From Metellina segmentata (taxonomy: Eukaryota > Arthropoda > Arachnida > Araneae > Tetragnathidae): a stretch of DNA of 64,000 nucleotides. Below, one piece after another: positions 27,401-41,560 of this stretch. The stretch's first letter is position 1; each line of letters opens with the position of its first letter. The notes under the pieces were generated by a model that was not told where the DNA came from, searched no databases, and was given only the letters and a program-made list of their open reading frames with translations. A program made the translations under genes and the position numbers. The DNA lies in NCBI GenBank assembly GCA_947359465.1, contig OX375872.1:139023432-139087431 (forward strand), given 5' to 3'.

Positions 27401-30400
27401 TTTAAATTACTTTTTACCTTCACAGCCATCAAGGTTCTCAGCTTGGAAATTCCAAAATCCATTTTTGCATCGGTCACAACGACGCCCATCAATATTTTTT
27501 TTGCAATGGCAACGACCAGCTATCAGTCCAGAAAGAGTATCAGTTCTTGAATCGCAAATACCTTCATCTAATGAACCACTTGGATCACAATCGCATGCTG
27601 AAAAATTCAAGGTAAATAATAGTAACTAAAATTCAAAGTATATAAATGTTTCAATGTTCACAGCATCATTTACAAAAATCCCCCCCCTCCCCCTTAAATT
27701 CTAAACCATGTAAAACAGATTTATTCTATTCAGTTAATTTTAAGAATAAAATAGAATTAAACTTCTTTTAAATAATTTAACTTTCAACTAAACCCTCAGA
27801 CTCCAAAAGTAGTTTTAGTCAATAAACATAATTACAATTAGAATTATATTAACCAAACACTTGCTCACCAAATTTTTCTAATCCATAAATACTTTTGCAT
27901 AACCTTAAACTCTGCTGTATTTTATAAATGACCTTAAAAAGATTTCTTGTAATCATAAAATAAAAGCTCTAGGAATCTCTATCAATATTAGACTAATTTG
28001 AAAACTCATACTAATTGAATCTTAAAAGGTATACAGGCAAGCTATATCAAATAGCTTGCATAATTATTAGCTAATTATAAATTGCATGTAACTATCAATA
28101 ACTTTATTACTAATTATAGAGGTGGCAAAATCACTGCACTTATGAAATTTTGAAGTATGTAAAGTTTTGCATCATATGCAACAGGTATAGTCACATTAAA
28201 GTAAAGCCTTGTAATTGTGTGTTCAGGATATCTTATGTGGTTTCACTTAGAGAGAACTGGGGAAATTAGGATAGCAGAAGTGATGTGGTTTAACTTGCTG
28301 CTCTAAAGTCAATTTTAGCTGCATGAAACAAAGGATATTCTAATCGAAATATTGCAGATCCTAGGATAGTTTTTTTTTTAAATAAATTTTCACTAAGAAG
28401 CAGGGGATTGCCATATCCACTGACTTTTGGAAAGCTATCTTGATAGACAAATAACAATTCAGAATTAGGTGTATAATTAGTTTTTGGATTTGCCAGACCA
28501 CAATCCTATGAAAAAACTATTGTTAACATAGATGGTGTAGTCAGCTTGCCCCAAGTCGGCAATGCCATGAAACCCCCAGAAATGTGTGATATTTTCTTAC
28601 AAAGCAAAACTCACTTTCTATGACCCTAAGCATTATATGTGCAGCTCAAACTTTTGAAAAATATCTTTTAATTGAATTAGTGGAATTATGAAACATTCAT
28701 CCAACCAAATGCTTCAGAGATACAATTCTATGAAGGCATAAGTTGCCATCTTGAAGGTTGGTTTCACCTTCAAGAGGTACATTGGATGCTGAAAATACAG
28801 AACGATCCCTCATAGCCCTCTGTCCGATAAGTTTGGTGATGCCTAGAACATGATTTTGTATCATGATGTATCACCTTGTCCCTCAGCAAAAATAGCAAAT
28901 ACTTTAATATGCATATCCTTGCTACAGCTGTATAATATGTTGAGGTACAAAAATGGAGCACTTAATTCTTCTTTCAATATTTCAGGAGAAATATTCTCAG
29001 AGTAATATAACTGTTTTACTATGACCTAGGAACAGCAATGGACCATAACAAAATTAAAAATTGCTGATCAGAACTTGGAAGAATGGTTTTTGATAGTAAT
29101 TTCTTGTGGTAAAAGGCAGTTGCAGGATAATATAACTATCGTTTGTAATGATATGAATAAAATGAACATTTAGATTTTGAAGACTATGTACAGCTATTAT
29201 TAAGAGAAAGGGACAGTCAATGAAATACTAGTTACATTTCTTTGACGACAAATTACAAAATCCTCTAACTAGCTCATTGGAATTAAACTTTTCAAATGAC
29301 TAATATATTTTTGGAACAGGTTAACCTTATAACTGCAACTCACTAATGCATAACCAATAAAGATGCATGAAGAGATACAGTAAATATTTTTATTTTGTTT
29401 GGTCATTTTATGTGTCATAATAAACTATAATACTGTTCCAACAAGTTATCTACATAGTTCATTACGGCTAATATTATAAGTGGTATGCAATTCAGACAGC
29501 TGGATGGCAGAATATGCTGCATATGAAAAGAGTTACAATCATTTTTCTCACTAGTTAAATAAAGGCAAAATGTTTTTCATTTATGTATTTAAATTATTTG
29601 TTAATTTAATTTATTATTATTATTAAATTATAATTTATTAAATTATTTGGTAATTTAGAAATGAAATCAGTAGATAACTTATCAATCAAAATTAAGCCCA
29701 TAAATATTCTACCAAAATCAAAATACGATGCAAATTCACACACAAACCTTGACATATATTAGGATCCCTTATGTCGCGTCCGGGATCTTGAAAGAAAAAT
29801 GGTTTACAGTGCTCGCAGTTGCGTCCAAACGTATTATGCTCACAGTCATCACAAACACCTCCAGAAACTTTCCCAGTTGCTTCAAATACTGCATGATCAA
29901 AATGGCATCTTGAAGCATGTCCATTGCAGTTGCATCCTGCAAACAAATTATTCAGAACTTGAAGGTTTCAACAAATTATATGAAGCAAAATGAATGAGAA
30001 GTGAGCTTGTTTTCTTAGATGTTACCAAAAGCACAGAAAATAACATGGACTGTATACTGAGAAACTGCTAGCTTTTAAAGAAAATATGTTATCACTGATA
30101 TCATTATCAATCGCTCTGAAAAAAAGATAACCCTATTATATGAATATGATAATAAGTCTTACAGTACATCTTCTTAAAACATTTATGTTTTTTTGCAGCA
30201 CAAGGAATAAGGGTATGCCATTGAGTTCCCTACAATTAACTGTCATATAGCTGATGATTGACAGTGTAATTTGGCTATACTTTACAGCAATTTAATTTTT
30301 TAGTTTGACTACATTACTTTGTGCTACAAATTGTTGAAACATAACTATTCACTTAAAATCTCCAGCTAATATATGCTAGGCAGCAGAAGGTTGTTGCTCT

Positions 30401-33400
30401 GATTTTGAGTTATTTACAGCAATTGTATGCAATCGCCTATTGTATGCAATTTCAATTTTTAATATGAACTAGCACATTTTTCAAACATAACTATTTACTT
30501 GAAATAGATTATCTAATGGTGTATCATGGAAGGGTAAGTAAAACTATTTTTACAATGCAAATATCAAACTAGACATTTGTAACTAAAACAAAAATTTTTT
30601 TAATATATTGAAAAAATATCTAAGGTAATACCAAATGAAAATTACTGTTATTTCACTTTTTCAAGAAAATAGTTTGAATGTGAATTAGAATAATTTGAAA
30701 CCTACTTTTACAAGCATTTGTTTGTCGCCCAATAGCAGGTCTCCATTCAAGATCATTGAAAAAATCTTGACATTCCTCACAATTTGAGCCCTTTGTATTA
30801 TGAGTGCACTCACATTGTCCATGGACCTAAGAAAAAGAATAATTTTAGCCTGTTAATACTTCATTTATATATATAAGAATATGAAAATGCTATTTCTTAA
30901 AGGGGTAACAGATGAAACTACATACAGATGAGTCTACCATTAAGGGACTTGGAAGAAATTTTGTAAGAAATTAAACATATATTTAGCGAAGCAATTTCTA
31001 TTTGAACATTTTTTAAATTACCAATAACAACTTGATTTTTATTTTGCAATCTCAGACAATACTTTTTAACCATCTTTTCAGACAGACAAAATCAGATTAT
31101 GAAGATATAGTATTTTAACAGCATTTTAAAGGCAGAGAAAGTGAATTTATCAAAAGTTAATAACTGTTTTACCATATTTCCTAAATAGATTTTGCTCTGT
31201 TAAAATCAAAGTTGCCAGTTTTAGAGGAATCATGTCATAGAAACAGTTATAAATCCTACAGCTTAATTGTAATTATAAGGAATTAAAAAAGAGTAATTGC
31301 CTTTTAATTCGTCCCTATGGAACACATACAGGCTTTTATTGCCACTAAGGAAAATTTATGTCATTTCATGTTGATAAAAGTGAAATGTTATTAGCTATAG
31401 CACTGTTCATAAACATGTAGATTCATTGTTATTTTATGAAAAATATTTGAATTCATAGAAATACATCGATAACAAAACATTATAATTGCATATCATCAAT
31501 GAGGAAAAAGGTTTTATGCTATTCCATATTTTTCAAAGAATTGTCACATGATAAAAAGGCAGAAAGTGATTAAAGCATAATAGAAATCTTTTGAGTGAAA
31601 TTTCAAGAATCTTTCAAACAGTTCAGAAAAACATTTGTTAGTACCTCTAAAAAAACACTTACATTATCTATGTGTACATGAAATACTGAGCAGGTAAACT
31701 TTTTACATCACATTATCATATGAAATGGGTTAATATTTAAGAAACTGTATCACAAGAGTACTTTATGCGGCATGCTCATCACCAACAATTCAACCACAAT
31801 GACTGTTCAACTAATATACTTATCGATCAGTTGATATTTCAGAATAAAGAATACATTATTTTACAAGAATAATTTTAAAGTTTAAAATTTCATTAAAATT
31901 AATCTCAAAATTACTCAATCACCAAAATGTAAACATGCACAATAGGTAGATATAAACACTGATAAGAATAACACAATTTCATTTTCATCACTTATGACAT
32001 TAAATACACAGCTTACCATATCTGGACGGTTAGCAGATCCAGGTGCTGCAACACATCGACTAGCATGCCCATAACATGAACAACTGCCTCGAACGACCAT
32101 ATCATAAACTGCATAATAATATTTTTCTTTGATTTCACCTCTTGAATCTAATAGATTATCACCTAAAGTATGCAGGTTGGTAAATTTTATACGTAAGTTC
32201 GTCATCTTCAGCAAATTTTGAACATCTGAGCTGTATGGATCATCAATAGCAATATTTGGAGGTAGTACTCTGAATATAACCTATAAAATAGTTTAATTAC
32301 TTCAAGGAAAACAATATTTTTTTTTTTTTTAAATATAAAAGAATATATTGTTAGTTACTTTATGCAGGTTTTAAACCAATTTGGAAATTTAAACGCACAT
32401 ATATTTTCTATTTTATTAACATTCTTATATTACTGGCATAAATAATTAACAGTCTAGAAATTGCATTTACAAGACAAGAGCCACAAGCAAATTATTGATT
32501 TTAGGGTGGTGCCAGTGGTATTAAAATTACATATTAGTACATTTATATTCCATAAAACAAGTCATAATATTCTAAATTTACAGTTTCCAAAATACCACTA
32601 TGCCTAAAACTAAATTTTGTGAGTAAACTTGATACTATGCACTTTAGGTAATTAGACTGATATTTTAAATTAAATATATAAATTCTCAGCTGTCTTGTAC
32701 TTTTGCTATTTCTAACTTTCTTACAATGTTTCATAACTTAATGAGCTAAAATATTAACATATGTATTTGAAGAGGATGGGTATGTATTGTGTTGTCTATG
32801 TATGATTTACAGCAGCTTGTTGTATGATGTGCAGCTAGGCCAGAAGGTGGTAGGTAGGTAGGTAGGTTTTTAAACTAATGTCATACTGGAGCAACACAAG
32901 GGGCTATTGACGACGGTCCAAGAACAATCCCAACATGAAAGATCCAATGGCCCGGAGGTGGAGTCAATAACATCTAATGCACAGGATATATTTTAACATA
33001 ACAAGGCAAGTGAAGGTTTACAAATTGGGATGAAGAATATTAGCAGTCAATTCTTACGTTAAATTGTGGAATATTATAAAACTTGGGAATTTTGAGTATT
33101 TTTTCCAAATTCCATAATAGGAAATAATTAGACAAACTATTACAATTCCATGATTAACAATGATACAATGCAATACAATCCAAATGTTAGCAAAACACAA
33201 CTTCCTGCTGTCTATTAATGAATAATTTCTTATTCAAGAGTGAAAGAGGATGAAGGTTCATAATACTATTCTGTACGTAAAAACTATAAATCTACTAACG
33301 TTTTATTAACTTATATACAGTACAGAGATCAATTTTGCTTTAAAGACTGATAGCATTAATGCTGCCGATTTAAAAAGTGGCAGTAATTTCGGTTGAATGG

Positions 33401-36400
33401 AGTTTAGATTCTAACATCAAGATATTTAAAATATAGTATTTAAAGCAAAATTGTGGCAAGCTACAATTATTGTTTTGTTAAACATAGAGTTCAAATAATG
33501 GCTGCAGCAAACACATTTGAATAAAGCTCTAAAAAAGTACTAACCTAAAATGTAGATTTAGAAGCACCACAAAAACAAATAATTTTACATGAATAGAATA
33601 AGAAGTAAATCATACATCCAAACCAAGCAGAATCCTTAAACTCATTCATTTAAAACGTAAACCAATAACTTTAACTTGATTTAGGAAAAGTTTTCGAAAC
33701 TTAGTTAACAGGGTTCCCACTATTTTTTTCCTAACTCAAAATAAGGACTTTCTAAGGACTTATATAAAACATTGAAAAAAAAAGTATTATACTATGTAAT
33801 ACCTGACTTTTGACCAAGTGGAGATGCTCTTACAGATTAGTTAATCTTATAAGAACAGTAGTACATAAAAAATTTAATATTCAAGTTTATTTTCAAAAAA
33901 TTATACACAAATAATGTCACACAAAAATGAGATTTTTCAAAATAAGCAGTCTGATTTTTACAAAATTCAGCAGTTAATATATGGGCATTTACGTGTACAC
34001 GTATTAGTAATATCCAAGTACATAAACAAATTATAGAATGGAGACCGCAAGAAAAAAACATAGGCTGTTTTTCTTTTATCTCTTTGTAGTGCTTTTATAA
34101 AAAGGGAAATAAAGAGCTAAGTTTTGATCTAAGCTTGGTGTTGCCGGTCTCCCAGCTACTGTTGCGAGTTTGATTTCGTTTTCTTATTCTTTTCATACAA
34201 GGGGGTTCCGCCCCAACTCGCCAATCCCCGGGGATTGCTACGCAATCCTATTTGGTTTGCTTCGCAAACCAACACTCCTATCACAAGTGATTTCGCTTAT
34301 TTTAAACACTTAATGCAAACTAAACTAATAGCTGCATCAGTAGAAAACAATCTCCATCTTGTTCCCGGTACAATTTTGAATAAACCATGTTAATCTCGTA
34401 ATATTCTCATCTGATCTTAATCGGCAAACCGTCTGAGAATCGAGCGGGAAAACGAGCATGACGTCACAGCGAGTTTCAATGGCATCTGGTAAACCCATTA
34501 GTCAGAAAATGTAACCTTAATTTCTGTGAATAAGAATGAATGCGCATCGCTCCGTGATCTAAAAAGAGCAAAATTTGTATGGCCAACTTTTGATTGCATC
34601 AAATTTATTTAAAAACCAATTTCAAAAATAATTGTAAAGTAAGAAAGAGTACATTCTAAGGTATTCTGCAATGTTTTCCAATTTAAAAACTAATAGTAAT
34701 AAGATATAGTATGACAGTTTTAACAAAAAAATAACGAAAAAGTCCGGATTTTTACCGATTTTCGAAAAAAATATCAGGAATCAAATTGAAATTTCTAAAA
34801 AAACTAGACGAGTTGCAAAAATTCACGTTTAGAGGTACTCTAAAAAAAATCAAGACTGAAGATTGATAATTTGTAGGTCTTTTGCTCAATCACGTTAGAA
34901 ATTTCGATTTTTCAATTTTGACATTTAAAAACCCTAAACTAATAGCCGCATTGGAAAAAAATCTTCAAAATTGTCCAAGGAACACTATGAAGAACAAACC
35001 ATTTTAATTTCGTAATTTTCTGATATGTACTTCCTCGAGAAACCGTCTAAGAATCGATCTTAACAATCCAGTTTTCAATCCTGCGACAGCAACTTTTTTT
35101 AATATAGAGAGATTTTTTGGTATTTGCTTTTTAATGGTCTTTAGGGGAGTGAATTAGCACATTTTTAGCATACTGCTGCTCATACGAACGAAACATAATT
35201 TTGTGTTGCCTGGGTCAGGCTCCTCCCTAATCCACCAACACTTTCATTTTCGAAAATTTCCAATTTTTTTAAAATATTTTTTTTTGTTTTTGAAATTATA
35301 TTGCTTACCTTTTTATGTTTGCAGCTTCAGCCTGCTTATGGAATGGAAATTACCCCAGTAATTATTTTGCAATACACTTTCATTAATTCATAATGACAAT
35401 AAGAAGAAAATTCATTAATTGGCACATCGGAGATTTCAATAAAATAAAATTAGTGGCAAACGATTCCTTTACTAAAAGGATGGAACAGGATTGCAAGTTG
35501 CATAAGTCAAGAGTCTAATTTGACTGGATCGGAGACCGAATGAGTTTCGAAGAAAACATTTTACCGTGAACCGAAACAAATCATAAGAGCTATGCAAAAG
35601 CTGATAAATTTTAACATTTATGATATGGTTAAAAAAATATAATGGAATTTTATTGAATAGATATATAGTGCATTTGAATAAAAACAAATTTTGGAAAATA
35701 ATCATCTAGGTAGACGATGGAAATGGATTGTGCATGGCATAACAAAAGCAAAGTGAAATTTAAGAACACTCAGGCATTGAGTATTAGTCACCCGGATACA
35801 AAGAGAAAAAAATTATAAAGCATAGAAAAATTACTTTCGTTTTGGTCAGCAGCCAAATACGATGAGTCCGAAATTTTCAGTTTTCTAACGACTCTTCTCG
35901 GTCATCTAGCACTCTAATTTACGCTTTTGAGATCTTTTCCTCCAAGGTTTTTTCAATTGATCGGGCTGGTTTTTCTTTTCCGAAACTGATAACTAATTGC
36001 TTCAACTTTAAAGAGCAGAATCACCCTCGAAAATCTTCAAAATTCTTCTTTATTCAACTTTACTGAGATAGTTTTTATAGAGAATAAGAAGTATAAAAAA
36101 GCTAGACTTAAATAAAATTGCAACACATCGGGTTGCCACTCAGGTAGCAGTATTAATTAAAATAAATTATCTTTATATTGTTTTTGAATCACCAACCAAC
36201 CTAAAAAAAGTCCCTTCAAAATAATTATAACTTTTTTAAACATTGCACTCACAGGTAACTGAATAAAACAAAATTAATTAACATTTGATGATCGTATTCT
36301 AGTTTGTCTAGCAGGGCAACTATTTTGTGCGTTGCGAAAGCCACACATATCGCAAGTCGAAAACAGACCAATTTCATGAGTTTTCAAGTCTTTAAAGTGC

Positions 36401-39400
36401 ATTTACGTGCTCATCAAGAGTCGGTCGACGATTTGTATATCGCATATAAAGGGTTGCAATTCAAGCAGGCCAGTTCCCGAATCATCGCAAATGCCGTACT
36501 CGTAAGAAGTTTAATCGACGATTGGCCGTTAAAAAGAGGTCAGAAATATTGCACAAAAATATCATCAGTTGAAAACTGAATTTTGTTTTCAAAGGAAAAT
36601 AAGCACTTTCTAAGGACTATTGACGAAAAATAAGTACTTCTAAAGGCTCTTAGAAATGGAAGGTCAAAATAAGCACTTATAAGAACTTTCTAAACACCCT
36701 GGGAACCCTGGTTAAGTGCTTGCCAGCAGCACTGACTTCACAATAGTGATTAAGTGCTAAAGTCAAAATAGGAAAAAATGCTGATTCCAAATGATTAAAA
36801 AATTATACATTCCTAGTCAGTGGAGCAAAATGTTGCAATTTTATTTTCAGTACAGTACTTGGAAGCATGTATTTACCTCTCCTTCAGTTGAAGGTTCAAC
36901 ACCTGAGTAGTGAGTTTCACAAACAACATCTGTTATTTTCTGTCGAGGGCCTCGGGGAACACCTGGGAAAGATTCTGCACAATCGTAGGCAAAATATTGA
37001 TACACCTGCAAATTATCAATACTTAAAAAAGATATATTTTTAGGAGAAAAATAGAGCTATTCAAAAAATACATAGAAACATCTTCACTATCCCATCCAAA
37101 TAAATTGGATTTTAATCAAATTTATGACATGAAAGACCATACTCAGAAAATGAAATACAATTATGCCCAGTAAAGCATATCACAATGTTGGGACAAAATA
37201 CATCAATTTTGATTTAATTTTCATGAATCATCATACTTCATAATTACAGTAAGCTGTTTAATATACATTAAAAAAATTCTTTTATTCCAAGCAAAATTTA
37301 TAAAACTAGCTTTACCTTCCATGTAAGCCCAAAATCATGAGATCTTTCTATTAGCATTGCTGCAGGACGGAATGTCTTGAATGTAATTATCAGATGAGTA
37401 AAGTGAAATTCTTCTTTTAAATCTAATCTAATTTCCACATTTTCAACACCATTTTCAGACTGCCACCATTTACGAATTCCCTTCGTCTTCTTTCCAATTC
37501 TAATAGGAAAACATTTATCTTAGAAATGAAAAACTTAGAAAATCAAAAATTCACAACATTAACTCTTCCATAGTAAAATATTTAAATAGAGGGCACTTCT
37601 TCTCAAACACAATATGACTGATGAGAAACTTGGTACAATCGGAATTAAATGATTAATGGGTATGAATTTCAATCAAGGTTTTTAAAGATTAGTGCCAACC
37701 ATTTAACAGAACTTACGTGATTTTGACAGATGTTTAGGAAAAAAGAGAAATTTATGTTAACTACACCGCATACAAAAGTAATGACACAAAACATTAATGG
37801 TATTACTTTGAAACCTATGTCATGGATGCAAGCAAATTTTTAACATAAGAAAATCAAATTAAGAAACTTCAAAAGCAAAACAAGATTAATTCGAAATCTA
37901 AAAGGCTATAAAAAAATATATTCTTTAAGAGATAAACTTTTTAAAACAAAACAAGAATAATTCAAAAGGCTATAATATAAACACATATTAACCTGGATAC
38001 AATATTTTCAACACCATGGTATAGTTTTAGACTGTCTTTGGTTTGAGGCACAGTGTGGCACTGAAAACACTTTTTTTTCTCCTTCAAGTGGCTTACTATG
38101 CAATAGCGTTCAACGCCTTTTGTTCCACAAGTAGATGATGCCCAAAGATCATCTTCTCTGCCTATAAGTAGATTTCCTGTTGCAGGATAACAACTAGATT
38201 CTTCACAAGCATGAACTGATGATGATCCCTGAGTAAAAATTCCTAAAATATTAAATTGATTATTTTATTTTAAACATCCTTATTGTTACATAAACTTAAG
38301 ACAACTCATTTTAAGCCTGTAAAGCATTTAATAAAAGGGAGAAATATTTTTAGAATAACAAAAACTTAAATTTTCAAATGTATACTGTGTAGAAAACCTA
38401 AAAGTAAAACCTTTTTCAAGCTGAACCTGGGAATAAAAGAAATAAACAAGCAAATACTACATACACATCTTAACTTTTAAAGAATATAAATTGGTATTTG
38501 AACTCTCAGGCAATAAAAATTTGACCTTTACTTCCTGTCCTCAATATATAACTTCTCTTGTTGAATACAACTAATTAAGATATGAATATATCAATTTATT
38601 TAAATTAAGAGACCACTCTCAAAATTTTTAAAACTAATCTTCTGCAAAAATCAGTAATCAGAAGGAAGTGCTTTATTCAAACATTTTTAATCAAACTTTT
38701 TTTAATATAATTCAGAAAATACTGAGCAGTAGACAAATTTGTAAAATTGCAAATGTCATTTTTCGAAAGATAATTTCTTTTAGATTGGATAATTTAGCTT
38801 CAAATATTTTACAGTTACCAATCAAAAGTATTCTATTTAAAGAAAACAGTTTTTTAAGTTAATCTTGGAAGTTAATATCAAGAATCCTTTTTGCAATACC
38901 ATATTGCATGAAGAGTCTCAATACCATGATAAATAGCCTTTAGTTCAAAGATGACAATAACGTTAATGTGAAATCCAAAATAAAAAGTCTCAAGATATTA
39001 ATATATTTTTCAAATTGGCAAAATAACAAAAAATAAGCTTCACATGTCAAGAATATACTATGTAAAATATTGTTTTTTAGAAAAGCACACACCATTGAAG
39101 CAAATAATTTAACCATACAGATTCAAATTACTTTATTCTATAAAAAGATATAAATTTAATAAATACATACATGCTTATATAAATTGCATGCATGGCTATT
39201 AGGAATATCAACCATTTTGAAACGGAATGCAAACAGAAAAAGGTTGCACGTTGCCCTCTTGAATAGATTATAATGACTGTATCTTGCTCCATCAGTGGTC
39301 TTGAGAGGCACGTCACAGAAATGTCCTTCATTCTTGAATATCAAAAATTGAAATAAGATTTATATCACTCTGAATTCGTTAGCAGCTGTTAGTCCTTGTT

Positions 39401-41505
39401 AGCCCTTCACAGTTTTAGTATGCTTCCAATTAGCAAGTAATGGGATTAATGCTGATTCTCAGTGAAGCTTCAGTATACAATTAGTCAAACCCAGTTTTTA
39501 ATTATTTTGAAAACTTAACTGAAGTAACAAATTAATATAAATCAAATTAGTTTTTCTATATTGCAGCAATGAATAACATTAGCAGGTCACTCCACCATTT
39601 TACTCAGCATACCAATAACAAATACTTGCAGCTCATTAATTAGTTGGTATTAGAAAATACAAAATAAATTTGATACATAACAAACTATATGTCACACAGA
39701 AAACGTCTTCATGCAGATGCAGGATACACAAAGGATCTCTGAAAATGTCACATAAATGTAAAATTAAAATTTAAAACTGAAGATTTATTCCGTAATGCTG
39801 AAAATATTTTTGTTGTAACCAAACTAATTGCAAATCCAATCATATATGGCATATAGACAAGCACTTGCCAAAAGTAAAATCAAAAACTTAAAATAGGGGA
39901 TATATATATATATATATTTGTGTGTATAACACAATAATCTTTATTATAAGATGGGTTTCAGCCAGTTTGAAATGGCTGCTTTTCACATTGCTGGGTCACA
40001 ATTATTGTTCACTTTAATTCTATTTCCAAGGATTATATTAATTAATTACAATTCTAGTCACTGGCAGCTAACTCATAGCAACTTCAAACTCATGAATCGG
40101 GCACTGCTCAGCAGATAGCAGGATTTGAAATAAACAAATGTGTTACTCATTTATCTTTTCATGGATGCAGGGCCGTATTTCTAAATAGGCTAAGTAGGCT
40201 GGAGCCTAGAGCGGCAAAGTTTTCAGGGGCGGCAGTTTGGCAATTTATTCAAAAGTTGAAATGAAGTATTTCAGACGTTAATAATATTTTCCGTACAAAT
40301 TTAAGAATACATGTAACTTTAAAATATGTTAATGGTCCTTCTACACATAGCCTACTTTCTAAAACTATAACAGAATACAAATTCACAGCACGTAATATTG
40401 TATTATAACTTTCCTGTACTGCAATCTAATTTGGTTTGACAACACTGTCACAAGCGCAGCGATTCGATCTGACATCACTGTAGGCGGAAGGTCTGTCTGA
40501 GTCTGACACTGTCATTCATATCTATCGGAGTGCACAACGAGATCGTTGATGATTGTGTTGAACGAGGTGTGTTCGTGCTGTTTGTTACGATTTTGGCTTA
40601 TAGTTTAGAGCATTCCAATACATAACATACAGTTTTTAACAAGTCGGCTACTCCTTACTAGCTACTATGTGACTGTAGGAATAGACTGAATACAAAAAAC
40701 GAACACAACTGAAACTTCAAGAACAAGAACGTGTTCTGAAACAAACAAAAAAACTTTATGTTTAAAAAAGATGAAAACACCAACTCTATCCTTTTATTGT
40801 ATAAAACGAATGTATTAAGCAAATATGAACTATAGAGGGGGCGGCAAATGGACGTTAGCCTATAGGCAGCATACTCTTAAATCCGGCCCTACATGGATGC
40901 ATGACCATTATAGGTGTGAATTTCTGTTTCAGTTTTAAGATTAACTGTGTACATTTATCACATTACATTACATTTTGATTAGACATCTATTATAAAATGA
41001 AAGTGTACAAGATGGAAGTTGAATTTAAATAAACTGTATAATATAAAATTTAAGTATAAAAATTTACTGAAACTACAACTGAATCCCAGGGAACATCTCA
41101 ACACCTAGAGATGATGGAACATTCACATTAAACACCACAAAATCCAACTGGAGATTCAGTAGTTGCAAAACTGATACCAAAACTGCACATATCTACTCTA
41201 GATATTGGAATTCCAGTCTGTCAAAATGCAGAAATGTCAGATGATTACCAATATTCATTTGTTAATTGTTCCAAGCAAGGAATTATTACTTGTGGAATTA
41301 ATCATTTCAGTACTTCTAGATACAATTCTACAGTCTTTGCAACTTATGGGTAAACTTATTGATCACAAGACGTCACAAAAAAATAGTTACCTTCAAATTA
41401 AATATTCACAACATTTCTTAAAAGCATATTTTCATATAAAATACGAAATAAAACAATATGACATTTTTGGAAATATATCATATCTTAGTCAGTATTAAGC
41501 TTAGT

Positions 41506-41560
<55 letters not shown>

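Larger units (their letters stand above)
23670..32016. other. Introns 6-11 and the ends of intron 12, no recognised insertions
   Basis: The rest of intron 12 (23670-24435), intron 11 (24595-25362), intron 10 (25579-26433), intron 9 (26544-27417), intron 8 (27598-29747), intron 7 (29937-30705) and intron 6 (30827-32016) are AT-rich. I see short homopolymers but no element ends, RNA genes or credible ORFs. Exons 7-12 in this span are listed separately. Confidence 0.45.
33709..36710. mobile_element. 3.0-kb DNA transposon with CAGGGTTCCCA inverted ends
   Basis: It begins CAGGGTTCCCACTA and ends TGGGAACCCTG, an exact 11-bp inverted repeat, flanked by a 5-bp direct repeat GTTAA (33704-33708 and 36711-36715). 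Both subterminal regions repeat AAGGACTTTCTAAGGACT-like and AAGCACTT motifs. The interior includes a probable nested Helitron (34198-35112) and a 91-codon open frame at 36304-36579 with no recognised domain. A hAT5-like origin is inferred from the CAGGG ends and 5-bp TSD. It lies in laminin intron 5. Confidence 0.85.
37006..40159. other. Introns 3, 4 and left part of intron 2
   Basis: Intron 4 (37006-37315), intron 3 (37500-37992) and intron 2 up to 40159 are AT-rich and show only a TA microsatellite near 39899-39917. Exons 3 and 4 in this span are listed separately. Confidence 0.45.

Noticed and set aside
31915..32214. Open frames running past splice donors of laminin exons (for example through the exon 6, 10, 18 and 19 donors) as separate small genes
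   Set aside because: They are laminin exons with a few intronic codons read through. Donor and acceptor phases join the exons into one continuous beta chain.
38226..38241. A nearer acceptor (ACTCAG|GGATC) for laminin exon 3
   Set aside because: It puts the following codons out of phase with exon 2 and leads to an early stop; the TATTTTAG acceptor 16 bases upstream keeps the frame.
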